64,000 bases of DNA from UBA6049 sp965662345 (GCA_965662345.1 CBFIHE010000003.1:62001-126000); one strand, 5' to 3'; counted from the first letter of the stretch, positions 47,493-57,096 are shown. Notes: generated by a model from the letters alone, not told the origin. Made by a program: numbers and translations.

Positions 47493-49094
47493 ATGAACAA
47501 AAAATTCATTTATCTCCCAATATTGTTATTCGGATTTTTAGCGATAGGCTTTTATCTAGGTCAAATACTTTACTTTCCGAGCCAATCTGGAGGGAATTCT
47601 GCAGTTAACGCTAATAGTTTCAAGCCGTCTGATGAAGGACGTAAGCTCGAACAAATTGTACGCTATATTGATAACGAATATGTTGACCCGATAGAGCGAA
47701 AGAAATTGGTTGATGAGTCTATTAGCCATATCCTTCAAGAGCTAGATCCGCATAGTTATTACATAACTGCTGAAGATCTGCAAGCATTGAATGAACCGTT
47801 AGAAGGTAACTTTGAGGGTATTGGTGTGCAATTCAACATCAGAAAAGATACGGTAGTAGTAGTAACACCATTAGTTGGTGGTCCGTCTGAAAAAGTGGGT
47901 ATTCTGGCTGGAGACCGCATAGTTCGGGTTGAAGATGAATTAATTGCTGGCGTTGGTATTAAAAATGGCGATGTACTTAAACTGCTGAAGGGAGAGAAAG
48001 GAACCAAAGTTCGCGTGGGGATAATTCGAGATACTAGGGACGAATTGAAATTCACCATTGTACGAGATAGAATTCCTATTCACAGTGTGGAAGTCGCCTA
48101 TATGCTTAACGAAGCAACGGGATACATCAAGATTAGCCGGTTTGCGAAAACCACCTATGATGAGTTTATGGAAGCAGCTAATCAACTTACTGGTGAGGGT
48201 ATGAAAGACTTAGTAGTTGACGTAAGAGGAAACGGTGGTGGATTTTTAGATGCTGCTGTTAACATAGCCGATGAGTTTTTGACTGAAGGAGAATTGATTG
48301 TATATACGGAGGGTAGAGCTAGACCAAGAGAAGAATATCGAGCAACTTCTAAAAACCTTCTAGTAGATATTGATGTAACAGTATTAATTGATGAGGCTTC
48401 AGCGAGTGCAAGTGAAATACTTGCAGGAGCAATTCAAGACAATGACCGTGGAAATATAGTAGGAAGACGCTCTTTTGGTAAGGGCCTGGTACAAGAGCAA
48501 ACTATGTGGCCAGATGGTAGCGCTACTCGGTTGACCATCGCCAGGTATTACACTCCAAGCGGCAGGTGTATTCAAAAGCCATATTCGAATGGTTCAGAAG
48601 AGTATCATGAAGAAATGTATGACCGATATGCACATGGTGAACTCTTCTCTGAAGATAGTCTTCAAGTTAATGATTCACTGATTTTTACAACCAAAAATGG
48701 GGATACTGTTTACGGTGGCGGTGGTATTTATCCAGATGTTTTTGTTCCTTACGATACAACAAAACGGTCTTCATACTTGACTGCATTAGTATATAACGGA
48801 ATTATATACGAGTGGGCGTGGAGCTATGCAGACAAACATCGCGATGAGCTTTTGGCGTATAAAACCCCAATAGATTTTGCCAAGGAATTTTCTTTTTCTA
48901 CTGAACTCTACAACGAATTCACTGCATTTGCCGAGGGTAAAGGGGTGTCAACAATGCTTGATGGAGCGAGACATTCAGCTCCTGAAATTAATCGCAGAAT
49001 AAAGGCCTACATCGCCAGAAACATTTGGGGTAATGAAGGCTTTTACCCCATTTGGAACAAGTCAGACAAAGTAATTGCGAAGGGGATTAAATAG
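47493..49094 (+). CDS. S41 family C-terminal processing peptidase (CtpA-like)
   Basis: A 533-residue periplasmic serine protease with an N-terminal membrane helix (IYLPILLFGFLAIGFYLG), a PDZ domain (about residues 100-185; GILAGDRIVRVEDELI) and the S41 catalytic fold: the GNGGGFLDAAV region, the Ser-containing DEASASASEILAGA and the Lys-containing RSFGKGLVQ. Such enzymes cleave the C-termini of envelope proteins and of misfolded proteins. A strong promoter lies just before the start and a terminator follows. Confidence 0.94.
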   Translation: MNKKFIYLPILLFGFLAIGFYLGQILYFPSQSGGNSAVNANSFKPSDEGRKLEQIVRYIDNEYVDPIERKKLVDESISHILQELDPHSYYITAEDLQALNEPLEGNFEGIGVQFNIRKDTVVVVTPLVGGPSEKVGILAGDRIVRVEDELIAGVGIKNGDVLKLLKGEKGTKVRVGIIRDTRDELKFTIVRDRIPIHSVEVAYMLNEATGYIKISRFAKTTYDEFMEAANQLTGEGMKDLVVDVRGNGGGFLDAAVNIADEFLTEGELIVYTEGRARPREEYRATSKNLLVDIDVTVLIDEASASASEILAGAIQDNDRGNIVGRRSFGKGLVQEQTMWPDGSATRLTIARYYTPSGRCIQKPYSNGSEEYHEEMYDRYAHGELFSEDSLQVNDSLIFTTKNGDTVYGGGGIYPDVFVPYDTTKRSSYLTALVYNGIIYEWAWSYADKHRDELLAYKTPIDFAKEFSFSTELYNEFTAFAEGKGVSTMLDGARHSAPEINRRIKAYIARNIWGNEGFYPIWNKSDKVIAKGIK

Positions 49095-49128
49095 AAGAAT
49101 GTCCTTTGATATGGGACATTCTTCTTTA
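49093..49128. terminator. Terminator between the S41 gene and the fibre-like gene
   Basis: AGAAGAATGTCC, 9-nt loop, GGACATTCTTCT, TTATT: a 12-bp stem overlapping the S41 stop and 11 bp from the convergent gene stop. The minus-strand side has fewer Ts, so it is mainly a plus-strand terminator. Confidence 0.7.
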
Positions 49129-49138
49129 TTCGTAGCAA

Positions 49139-51814
49139 CTATTTAGGTGCGTTCAATAACTCTCCTTTGTTATGGTTTTTGTGTTCGTAATTCAAACCTT
49201 TTGTTTCAGGTTGTCCAAATAACTCAGGATGGAGATATTTACCTCTTTCATTAGATTCTTTCTCCTTCTCAGCTTTTACTCTATTTGCATTAGACCAGGC
49301 ATCATCTCTAATACCAGTAACTTGCCATGAAACTTCCACATTTGGTTGATTCGTCTGAATAACAAATTTGTTGTTGCTTATTTTCTCTTTGATAATCGCC
49401 TGGGCGAATGTCCCGATTACCGTAAGTTGATATCTAAAGTCTTTGTTGGCAACCTCAAAGTATTCTGGTAGTTCAACAGTCGCGAAACCAGAAGCATCTG
49501 TTGTTGTGTTTCCATTGTACACATTCATCATTTCTGGACTCTCGACAAAGCTATGAACAAGGTATTTGTTTTCAGGGTCAATTGGGTGGTCAATTTTAAA
49601 TGTTCCACCACCTTTACTAATATTCCCTGTAATATCTAAGTTTCCATTTATGGTAACATTCCCTTCAAAATATCCTGCATAGTTTGTCCCCGTGGCTCCT
49701 AGAGTTGAATTACCATAAATCGCATAATTGTTTGAGGAAGAGCCTAAAGCGTAAGCTTCAACCCCATAGTTATCCCCTGCCCCATTTGCTTGAGTATACC
49801 CAAGTAAAGCCGCATTAAATGAACCTGCACCTCCATTGATATATACCTCTCCATCAATAGCATTATTAATAGACGAACCTGCTGAGCCTCCAGCTAGCAA
49901 TCCAAATACACCTAAGTTGACTGAAGATTGACTGGCAGCAAAACCAGCTACCCCAATATTTCTTCCAGGAGTCAAGAAAAAAGATGTTCCTGCTGCACCA
50001 GCCATGGCAAAGTTTGAATTTGACCCATTTGCAATAGACTGCACACCATAATTGTTGCCGTTGCTACCAGTTGCTGCTGTTTTAAGAGCAAGGTGATCGC
50101 CAGCAGCAGTAGTAGTTAGCTGAATATCTAATCCTGTACCTGAAGTTGTACCTACGACATCAATATCTACACCCGTATTACGGGTTGCTGTTAAAGTATC
50201 GACAATGACTAATCTACCAGTGGTATTGGTATTATTGATTCGTACTAGGCCTTCATTGTAGCTTATATCATTACCTGCTGTTATCCAACCATTTGATAAG
50301 TCATCCAAGGCAACATTTCCGCCATCGCTCAAATAAAGCGTGTCATTACTTCGCGTAAGTACTTGAATTTCATTTGTAGAGTCATTATCGTTATTGACAA
50401 CGGTTGGCAGTATGATGCTATCCCCATCAGTGATGAAAATGGTATCACCATTAATGCTCAAGTCCTGAATCTCATTGGTAGAATCATTATCATTATTGAC
50501 AACGGTTGGTAGTATGATACTATCGCCATCTGTAATGAAGATGGTATCACCGTTAATACTGAGATCTTGAATCTCGTTAGTAGAGTCGTTGTCGTTATTG
50601 ACAACGGTTGGTAGGATAATGCTATCGCCATCAGTGATGAAAATGGTATCCCCATTGATACTCAAATCCTGAAGTTCGTTTGTAGAGTCGTTATCGTTGT
50701 TTACGATAGTCGGCAGGATGATGCTATCCCCATCAGTAATGAAGATGGTGTCACCGTTGATACTCAAATCCTGAAGTTCGTTTGTAGAGTCGTTATCGTT
50801 GTTTACGATAGTCGGCAGGATTATGCTATCGCCATCAGTAATGAAGATGGTGTCACCGTTGATACTCAAGTCCTGAATCTCGTTTGTAGAGTCGTTATCG
50901 TTGTTAACGAAATTGGGTAAGATGATGCTATCCCCATCAGTGATGAAAATGGTGTCACCGTTGATACTCAAGTCCTGAATTTCGTTTGTAGAGTCGTTGT
51001 CGTTATTGACAGTTACTGGCAAAACAACATTTCCACCATCTGTTAAGAATATTGTGTCATTAGATAGACTCAATGTTTGGATTTCGTTGGTGGTATCTCC
51101 ATCAACTTCACCTGGGAGAACGGCAAATCCACCATCCGTTAGAAATACTGTATCGTTAGAGATGGATAGAACTTGAATCTCGTTGGTAGAATCGTTATCG
51201 TTGTTTACCGTATTTGGTAAAACTACAAAACCACCATCCGATAAAAACACGGTATCGTTACTTCTAGAAATCGTCTGTAATTCGTTTGTTGAATCAGCAT
51301 CCGCATCGTTTACCTCATCTATAATAAAACCTCCTCCATCAGAGAGGTTGATTAGGTTTCCTGACTTACTAATCGCTTGTAATTCGTTTGTAGGGTCTGT
51401 ATCGTTGTCATCCTCAGCCGTCTTTGCACTTAATGCGTAAGGAACTGATAATAGCTCTGATGTTCCAGCTACGCTGTAATTATTACCTCCTGCAGGGTCC
51501 ATTTCAATTTGTAAGAAATAGGATGCAGCTCCCCAATCAATGGTAGTAAAGTCTCCAGAAATGGGTGCACCTCTACCAATTTCTAAGTTTACTAATCCGT
51601 ACTGATTTGTGGTATCAATATGAGATTCTGAATAAACACTTGGCCCTGCGTTGCTTCCTTGTAATACACTAATTCGGAAAGTAACCAATTGATTTTCAAG
51701 AATATTTCCGCTACCATCTCTAGCAACTGCTTGGTATTTTACTGCCTCAGGTGTTTGAGCAAATGAAACCAAGATGGAAAACACCAATGAAAGTGTGATT
51801 AAGATTCTTTTCAT
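49139..51814 (-). CDS. Repetitive secreted protein with fibre-like architecture
   Basis: An 891-residue protein with a Sec signal peptide (MKRILITLSLVFSILVSFAQ). A beta-rich N-terminal domain (about 20-130) is followed by about eleven 34-residue repeats (residues about 134-510; consensus NNDNDSTNEIQDLSINGDTI, then FITDGDSIILP), a less repetitive Gly/Ala/Ser-rich central part, and a C-terminal domain starting KYLVHSFVESPEMMNVYNG that recurs in Bacteroidota proteins described as tail-fibre-like or hypothetical. The acidic NDNDST loops may bind metal, which is inference. No T9SS signal is visible. It sits directly upstream of a small T9SS-signal protein gene (6 bp), which may be a partner. Function unknown. 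Confidence 0.78.
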   Translation of the reverse strand: MKRILITLSLVFSILVSFAQTPEAVKYQAVARDGSGNILENQLVTFRISVLQGSNAGPSVYSESHIDTTNQYGLVNLEIGRGAPISGDFTTIDWGAASYFLQIEMDPAGGNNYSVAGTSELLSVPYALSAKTAEDDNDTDPTNELQAISKSGNLINLSDGGGFIIDEVNDADADSTNELQTISRSNDTVFLSDGGFVVLPNTVNNDNDSTNEIQVLSISNDTVFLTDGGFAVLPGEVDGDTTNEIQTLSLSNDTIFLTDGGNVVLPVTVNNDNDSTNEIQDLSINGDTIFITDGDSIILPNFVNNDNDSTNEIQDLSINGDTIFITDGDSIILPTIVNNDNDSTNELQDLSINGDTIFITDGDSIILPTIVNNDNDSTNELQDLSINGDTIFITDGDSIILPTVVNNDNDSTNEIQDLSINGDTIFITDGDSIILPTVVNNDNDSTNEIQDLSINGDTIFITDGDSIILPTVVNNDNDSTNEIQVLTRSNDTLYLSDGGNVALDDLSNGWITAGNDISYNEGLVRINNTNTTGRLVIVDTLTATRNTGVDIDVVGTTSGTGLDIQLTTTAAGDHLALKTAATGSNGNNYGVQSIANGSNSNFAMAGAAGTSFFLTPGRNIGVAGFAASQSSVNLGVFGLLAGGSAGSSINNAIDGEVYINGGAGSFNAALLGYTQANGAGDNYGVEAYALGSSSNNYAIYGNSTLGATGTNYAGYFEGNVTINGNLDITGNISKGGGTFKIDHPIDPENKYLVHSFVESPEMMNVYNGNTTTDASGFATVELPEYFEVANKDFRYQLTVIGTFAQAIIKEKISNNKFVIQTNQPNVEVSWQVTGIRDDAWSNANRVKAEKEKESNERGKYLHPELFGQPETKGLNYEHKNHNKGELLNAPK
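50395..51006 (-). repeat. Six near-identical 102-bp coding repeats
   Basis: Period 102 bp (34 residues). The six central copies of the eleven in the fibre-like gene differ by a few bases, so they may have arisen by recent unequal recombination. They are translated in one frame without spacers, so this is not a CRISPR array. Confidence 0.9.
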
Positions 51815-51820
51815 AGCTAT

Positions 51821-52306
51821 TTAGATTTTCTGTAGACGGAAAGTCTCCGATATTTTACGCGTTAGGTTTTCAATTTTCAATAGATACATACTTTGAGAAA
51901 GGCTAGTCAAATTCAGGCGTTCTTGGCTGCTTTGGAAAGTGCCAAATTTCAACTGCTTACCAGATAGGTCGTACAAAGCATATGTAAATCCTGTGTAGTC
52001 AATACCTGATATTTCTAAAATAGTGTACTCAAGTGCTGGGTTGGGATAAATTAAAGTAGTGAAATCAACTTCTGCAATTTTCTCAACAGAAACGAAGGTG
52101 ATAAATCCTTGGTGGAAGCCTTGCGTGAGCTGGTTATCAGTTGACTCAATAGTTTCAGAAACAGGTTCTCCCAGTGTAAAGGCTACACTTCCTGCTGGGC
52201 TGGAGATTTCTTCGCCTGTGCTACCAATAGCCTGAAGTTCAACCGACTGACTGAAACTCAACATGGAAAACAGAACAGGCCCAATGAGAAGAAGGGTTGA
52301 TTTCAT
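51821..52306 (-). CDS. Small secreted protein with T9SS type A sorting domain
   Basis: A 161-residue protein: signal peptide (LLLIGPVLFSMLSFSQ), a short beta-rich domain including FTLGEPVSETI (a motif common before T9SS signals in Bacteroidota), then a C-terminal sorting domain (IYPNPALEYTILEI ... LYDLSGKQL). It is predicted to pass through the type IX secretion system, perhaps as a cell-surface protein or as an anchor for a partner. ATG 52306 is preferred as it starts the signal peptide. A -7 promoter element lies upstream, and the fibre-like gene begins 6 bp downstream, so the two form one unit. Confidence 0.86.
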   Translation of the reverse strand: MKSTLLLIGPVLFSMLSFSQSVELQAIGSTGEEISSPAGSVAFTLGEPVSETIESTDNQLTQGFHQGFITFVSVEKIAEVDFTTLIYPNPALEYTILEISGIDYTGFTYALYDLSGKQLKFGTFQSSQERLNLTSLSQSMYLLKIENLTRKISETFRLQKI

Positions 52307-52327
52307 TACTGCGTGTTTTAGGTGAAA

Positions 52328-52335
52328 CAAATATA
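52328..52335 (-). promoter_or_regulatory. Bacteroidota -7 element (TATATTTG) before the T9SS-signal gene
   Basis: TATATTTG on the minus strand, 21 nt before the ATG at 52306. No clear TTG at -33. Confidence 0.42.
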
Positions 52336-52372
52336 GACGAATTTGACTAGCATGTGCGCTTAGGTTTACCCT

Positions 52373-52945
52373 TTAGATTAGTGCAATTCTGTGTTGAACG
52401 TATTTTTCAACTTTTTGAAAGAAAGCAAGTGGTCTATGCGTGCGCCAATCTACCTCGTTTAAGGTGCCTCCAAGAACAAAATAATGGTCTACGCTTAAGT
52501 CTGTTAGCTCTTGAATAACTTGATCTCTAAAATTGACTAAGGCAATCCATCCATCTTCTACATCCTCAAACCACTCTTCATAATAGCAGTCGTCTGAAGC
52601 GTGAAAGTTTAATACGTTTTCACCAATAAGAATGAACTTGTTTATTCCCTCATCCACCAAAAGATCAACTACATTTCTCTTTAAAAGCATTATATCGTTA
52701 TGCAGTGTATCGTTCCACTCGCCAATAAGCTCCATGATTACATAGCCATCATCATAGTCTGTATAGAGTAATTTTATGAATAGTGTGGGCGATTCAATAT
52801 TGTCCCATTGCGGGTGGATGTAATGATTATAAATCGTATCAGAGAAATAAAACTCACTATACTCCCTGCCATAGAATGGAGATTGATCATCGGTCTCTGC
52901 CGTATATAGATCTCTCCAGTTATAAAATGGCTCAATGTGATGCAT
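52373..52945 (-). CDS. Conserved hypothetical protein, 190 residues
   Basis: A soluble protein with many aromatic and acidic residues (start MHHIEPFYNWRDLYTAETDDQSPFYGREYSEF). It resembles hypothetical proteins seen in many flavobacteria; I know no function. There is no signal peptide. A -7 promoter element precedes it. Confidence 0.75.
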   Translation of the reverse strand: MHHIEPFYNWRDLYTAETDDQSPFYGREYSEFYFSDTIYNHYIHPQWDNIESPTLFIKLLYTDYDDGYVIMELIGEWNDTLHNDIMLLKRNVVDLLVDEGINKFILIGENVLNFHASDDCYYEEWFEDVEDGWIALVNFRDQVIQELTDLSVDHYFVLGGTLNEVDWRTHRPLAFFQKVEKYVQHRIALI

Positions 52946-52950
52946 GACTG

Positions 52951-52958
52951 CAAAATTA
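52951..52958 (-). promoter_or_regulatory. Bacteroidota -7 element (TAATTTTG) before the 190-residue hypothetical gene
   Basis: TAATTTTG, 5 nt before the ATG at 52945, again nearly leaderless. A weak TTA lies upstream at 16-nt spacing. Confidence 0.45.
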
Positions 52959-53034
52959 CTACGGAGGTTGTGTTTAACAGTGACTCACATCTCAATTCTT
53001 TGTAAACTTGTTTTCAGCATAAAATTTGAGAACA

Positions 53035-55188
53035 ATGAGGCTATTTTCAAGACTTTGTTTTGCCCTAGTTGGGTTAGTAGTGATACCTATTACTGGATTT
53101 GCCAAAGAAGGGATGTGGCTCCCTTTCTTTCTCAAGCAGTTGAATGAGAGCGAGATGCAATCTATGGGTATGAAGCTGTCTGCAGAAGATATTTACAGTG
53201 TGAACCAATCTAGTTTGAAAGATGCCGTGCTCATCTTTGGAGGTGGCTGTACAGGAGAGGTTATTAGTGATCAAGGACTCCTACTTACCAATCATCATTG
53301 CGGATACGGACAAATCCAAAGCCATTCATCTGTTGAGAACGATTACTTAACAGATGGTTTTTGGGCCATGAACAGAGCAGATGAACTCCCCAACTCAGGC
53401 CTTACTGTAACTTTTGTTGTGAGTATGGCAGATGTAACAGATTCTGTTTTGGCAGCTATTCCAGAAAATGCCGATGAAGATGCTAGGAATAAGGCTATTG
53501 CTGCAGTAGCTAAGCGATTGGAAGAAAGAGCCAAAGGCGAATCGCATTACGATACGGAGGTTCGACCGTTTTACCACGGGAATCAGTTTATTCTAATTGT
53601 TACGGAGACCTTCTCCGATGTGCGCTTGGTAGGAGCTCCACCATCGTCTATTGGTAAGTACGGTTTTGACACAGATAACTGGGTTTGGCCGCGTCACACA
53701 GGAGACTTTAGTATGTTTCGCATCTATGCAGACTCCAATAACATGCCAGCGGAATATTCAGAAGACAATGTGCCCTATACTCCCAAGCATCACTTACCTG
53801 TGAATATCTCGGGTTATGATGAAGGTGATTTTACTATGGTTTTTGGCTTTCCAGGAAGAACGGAAGAATACCTGCCTAGCTCTGCGGTGTCTTACGTGTT
53901 GGAATCGAGCAATCCGTCTAAAATTGCCATGCGCGATGCGTCTTTGGAAATCATAGGTAAGTGGATGGAAACGGACAAGAAAATAAATATCCAATATGCT
54001 GCCAAGCAATCTCGCATTGCCAATGCTTGGAAAAAATGGATTGGTCAGAGTAAAGGACTCAAAAACGTAGATGCTATTGGTACCAAAAAAGCATTGGAAG
54101 AAGAGTTCACAAATCGCGTAAACTCCAATGATGCTTTTAAAGAGAAGTACGGTGATGTATTGGTTGAATACAATACGGTGTATGAAGAGGCGAGTTCATT
54201 GCTTTTGGCACGAGAACTCTTGGTGGAGTACTTTTATTATGGCCCAGAAATTCTTCGCTTTGCTTCACGTTTTGAGGCTTTAACAGACGAAGAACTGTCT
54301 GAAGAAGATTTGGCCAAGCGAGTAGCGGCCTTGCAAAAAGCAGCTAAGGGTTTCTTTAAGAATTATCATGAGCCTGTGGACCGGGAATTGTTTTCGACCC
54401 TAACAGAGATGTATTTACTAGAGCTAGATCAAAAACTGCATCCGCGTGATTTTTCGTTGTTCACAGAGCGCAAAGACCCAACTGCAGATTTATTTGATAA
54501 AACGATGTTCTCTTCAGAGCCTGAGGTAATGGCATTTCTTGCAGAGTTTACTAAAAAGGATGTTAAGAAACTTAAAAAAGACCCTGCCTATTTCTTGCAG
54601 AAGAGCTTGTTAGATGGATACTCTTCTTCTGTGAGGCCAAAGCTGGGCGATTACCAAGCAAAATTAGATGTGTTGAATAGGACATACATGCAAGCACTTA
54701 TGGAGGTAATGCCAGATGCGCAACGCTACTATCCGGATGCTAATTTCTCCATGCGTGTGACCTATGGTCAAGTTGATGGATACAAACCCATGGATGGAGT
54801 AACTTACAAGCACTTTACAACGGCAGACGGAATTTTAGAGAAGATGGATAACTCTACCAAAGAGTTTACGGTGCCTAAAAAGCTAGAATCATTAATTCGC
54901 AACAATGACTTTGGCAACTATGCCGATGCAGAAGGCGACCTTCGTGTGTGCTTCATAGCCTCTAACCATACCACAGGCGGAAACTCTGGGAGCCCTGCTA
55001 TTAATGCTAAAGGTGAGCTTATTGGACTGAACTTTGACCGAACTTGGGAAAGTACAATGAGTGATATTATGTACGACCCTACCATATGCAGGAACATAAT
55101 GGTTGACGCACGCTACGTGCTATTTATTGTAGATAAGTTTGCAGGGGCAGGACACTTAGTTGATGAGATGACCTTGGTGAAGGAATAA
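53035..55188 (+). CDS. S46 family dipeptidyl-peptidase, DPP11-like
   Basis: A periplasmic serine dipeptidyl-peptidase of 717 residues. The signal peptide (MRLFSRLCFALVGLVVIPITGFA) is followed by the catalytic His in TNHHCGYG, and the Ser in GGNSGSPAINAKG at about residue 651. Eighteen residues after that Ser is Arg669 (NFDRTWEST), which matches the Arg that gives Porphyromonas DPP11 its preference for Asp/Glu at P1; DPP7 has Gly there. I therefore predict acidic-residue specificity. ATG 53035 begins the signal peptide. A strong bidirectional terminator follows. Confidence 0.9.
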   Translation: MRLFSRLCFALVGLVVIPITGFAKEGMWLPFFLKQLNESEMQSMGMKLSAEDIYSVNQSSLKDAVLIFGGGCTGEVISDQGLLLTNHHCGYGQIQSHSSVENDYLTDGFWAMNRADELPNSGLTVTFVVSMADVTDSVLAAIPENADEDARNKAIAAVAKRLEERAKGESHYDTEVRPFYHGNQFILIVTETFSDVRLVGAPPSSIGKYGFDTDNWVWPRHTGDFSMFRIYADSNNMPAEYSEDNVPYTPKHHLPVNISGYDEGDFTMVFGFPGRTEEYLPSSAVSYVLESSNPSKIAMRDASLEIIGKWMETDKKINIQYAAKQSRIANAWKKWIGQSKGLKNVDAIGTKKALEEEFTNRVNSNDAFKEKYGDVLVEYNTVYEEASSLLLARELLVEYFYYGPEILRFASRFEALTDEELSEEDLAKRVAALQKAAKGFFKNYHEPVDRELFSTLTEMYLLELDQKLHPRDFSLFTERKDPTADLFDKTMFSSEPEVMAFLAEFTKKDVKKLKKDPAYFLQKSLLDGYSSSVRPKLGDYQAKLDVLNRTYMQALMEVMPDAQRYYPDANFSMRVTYGQVDGYKPMDGVTYKHFTTADGILEKMDNSTKEFTVPKKLESLIRNNDFGNYADAEGDLRVCFIASNHTTGGNSGSPAINAKGELIGLNFDRTWESTMSDIMYDPTICRNIMVDARYVLFIVDKFAGAGHLVDEMTLVKE

Positions 55189-55208
55189 CGTAAGACATTA
55201 TCAGCATA

Positions 55209-55242
55209 AAAAAAGCCCCGAGCAGCTGCTCGGGGCTTTTTT
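55209..55242. terminator. Bidirectional terminator after the S46 peptidase gene
   Basis: A perfect 17-bp inverted repeat (AAAAAAGCCCCGAGCAG and its complement) with A and T runs, between convergent genes. The strongest terminator in the window. Confidence 0.93.
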
Positions 55243-55263
55243 GTTCAAACGTGTTGGTTGTAT

Positions 55264-57000
55264 TTATTCTGCTCTACCTACGTAGAATTCAAACGTTTTC
55301 TCGCTTTGGTTACCCAATTTGTCTTTGGCAACCACGCGAACCTCGTATTTTTTCTTCTTGCGGAATTTACTCAACTCAGATACATCTAGGGTTTGGGCAC
55401 TTGAATAAAGTGTTAAAGGACCACCGTCTATGCTGTACATTACACTTTCTGTTCCCGTGTGCTGATCTGTAGCACCCATGTACATGCGTACATAATTAGG
55501 ATAGATGTTTTTGTCTCCTTTTTTACCAATGGGCTTAATGGAGAAGTTTACATAAATATCAGGAGCAGTATTATCTACAAACACGTTGCTCGTTTTGGTT
55601 TGCTCCACGTTATTTACGTTATCTGTACTGTTAAACGTAATCGTGTGATAGCCCTCTCCTGGAACTGTAAATTCTGAGTATGCCTTATCACCTGCTCCAT
55701 CTATAGAGTACATCGTTTTCTGAATTCCAGAATGTGCATCTCTAAATACCAATTTTACGGGTGTCTGGCTAGTAATGAATAATGTATCACGATCAAAGAA
55801 CTGTGGCTTACCGTATACAATACCTGTTTCGGGAGCTTCATTATCCATAAACACGTTGAGATACTTATTTGCAGCCAAATTTTCAACGTTATCGTTGGCA
55901 TCATACTTAACTGTGTGTACGCCCAACGTATTTGGAATATTGAACTGATCGCTATACGTGTAGCGTTCTTTACCGTCTATGCGGTAGTATATGTTCTTAA
56001 CGCCCGCTTTGTTATCCGTAGCACTTAAACTGATTTTGGTACGTGGAGAAACATATAAATAGCGACCTTTATATTGATCTCCGTTAACTTGAATCTCTGC
56101 CACTGGCGGAATCAAATCCAAGTAAAACTGTACACTTTGCTTGGTAGCTACGTTGCTTACGTTATCTGTAGCGTAGTAGTATAACGTGTGTTCTCCATCT
56201 CCCAATCCAGACATGCGGATATTGGGGGAGTAACCTCTATCAGAACCTCCATCAAAAGAGTACTTCACGCTTCTTACACCAGATAAATTGTCATTGGTTG
56301 TTAATTTGAAAGTAGTGCTTGGCGAAAGAATATTACCGTTGTATACAATGCCAACAATTTCATGCGAGCTGGTTGGTGCTGTAAGATCAACCGTAAAGGC
56401 TTTATTTTTAGTCTCTTCTGCATTTCCAACGTTATCTGCAGAATAGTAATAAACCGTTTGAGCTCCTTCTGCACCAGCATTAACAGCAGCGCCATAATTG
56501 GTGTAACCTGAGCCTAAAGCATATTTGGTTTCCATAACGCCAGAAACACCATCACGCGGTGTAAGCGTAAAGCTCAATCCTTTTCCAAAGAAAGTTGTTC
56601 CACCTGAAACATATTTAGGTGCGCCAGCAAATTTCAACCTTGTAACAGGAGCAAGACCATCGGCATACAGTTCCATTTGAACCTCACGTTGAGGAGAGAC
56701 TGGCTTTCCCGTTTCTGGGTCTACCGCCCATCGCGAACGGATGTAGTTTATTCCTTCTGTATCTAAATACAGCGGGTTGGCATCAGTAGGATGCGCATTA
56801 CTTTTTAATGGATAGTTGTTACCATCTGGAGTAACAGAAAATTTAAGGTAAACAGGTAGCGATTTTTGCACATAGGTTTTACCATCGTTAAGATAAACCT
56901 TTTTCTCGTAGCTAGGCTTTGAGGGTTCACCTTGAGCCTGTGCATTTCCTGTAGAAAGACCAAGAGCCAAAATGGCTAAAGCTGGGTATTTGTATTTCAT
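55264..57000 (-). CDS. Secreted OmpL47-type repeat protein
   Basis: A 578-residue secreted protein with signal peptide (MKYKYPALAILALGLSTGNAQAQ). It contains about five repeats of the OmpL47-type beta fold (D-N-x-SG-V-x-x-x-x-YSxDG...YYxxDNxxN), such as DNLSGVRSVKYSFDGG and DNKAGVKNIYYRIDGK, found in envelope and surface proteins. ATG 57000 was chosen since the GTG at 57009 precedes no better signal. There is no C-terminal T9SS signal. The role is likely structural or ligand-binding; nothing more can be said. Confidence 0.82.
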   Translation of the reverse strand: MKYKYPALAILALGLSTGNAQAQGEPSKPSYEKKVYLNDGKTYVQKSLPVYLKFSVTPDGNNYPLKSNAHPTDANPLYLDTEGINYIRSRWAVDPETGKPVSPQREVQMELYADGLAPVTRLKFAGAPKYVSGGTTFFGKGLSFTLTPRDGVSGVMETKYALGSGYTNYGAAVNAGAEGAQTVYYYSADNVGNAEETKNKAFTVDLTAPTSSHEIVGIVYNGNILSPSTTFKLTTNDNLSGVRSVKYSFDGGSDRGYSPNIRMSGLGDGEHTLYYYATDNVSNVATKQSVQFYLDLIPPVAEIQVNGDQYKGRYLYVSPRTKISLSATDNKAGVKNIYYRIDGKERYTYSDQFNIPNTLGVHTVKYDANDNVENLAANKYLNVFMDNEAPETGIVYGKPQFFDRDTLFITSQTPVKLVFRDAHSGIQKTMYSIDGAGDKAYSEFTVPGEGYHTITFNSTDNVNNVEQTKTSNVFVDNTAPDIYVNFSIKPIGKKGDKNIYPNYVRMYMGATDQHTGTESVMYSIDGGPLTLYSSAQTLDVSELSKFRKKKKYEVRVVAKDKLGNQSEKTFEFYVGRAE

Positions 57001-57096
57001 TTTCAACACGTTTGGTATTGGGGGCTAATTTAGGTAATTCACAAAACATGATGCACAATTCAAAAAAGAGCTGTTAGTACACATGTATTAAGAGCT

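Noticed and set aside
50395..51006. CRISPR-like array of 102-bp repeats
   Set aside because: Repeats are directly adjacent, 102 bp long, translated in frame, with no unique spacers and no cas genes nearby.
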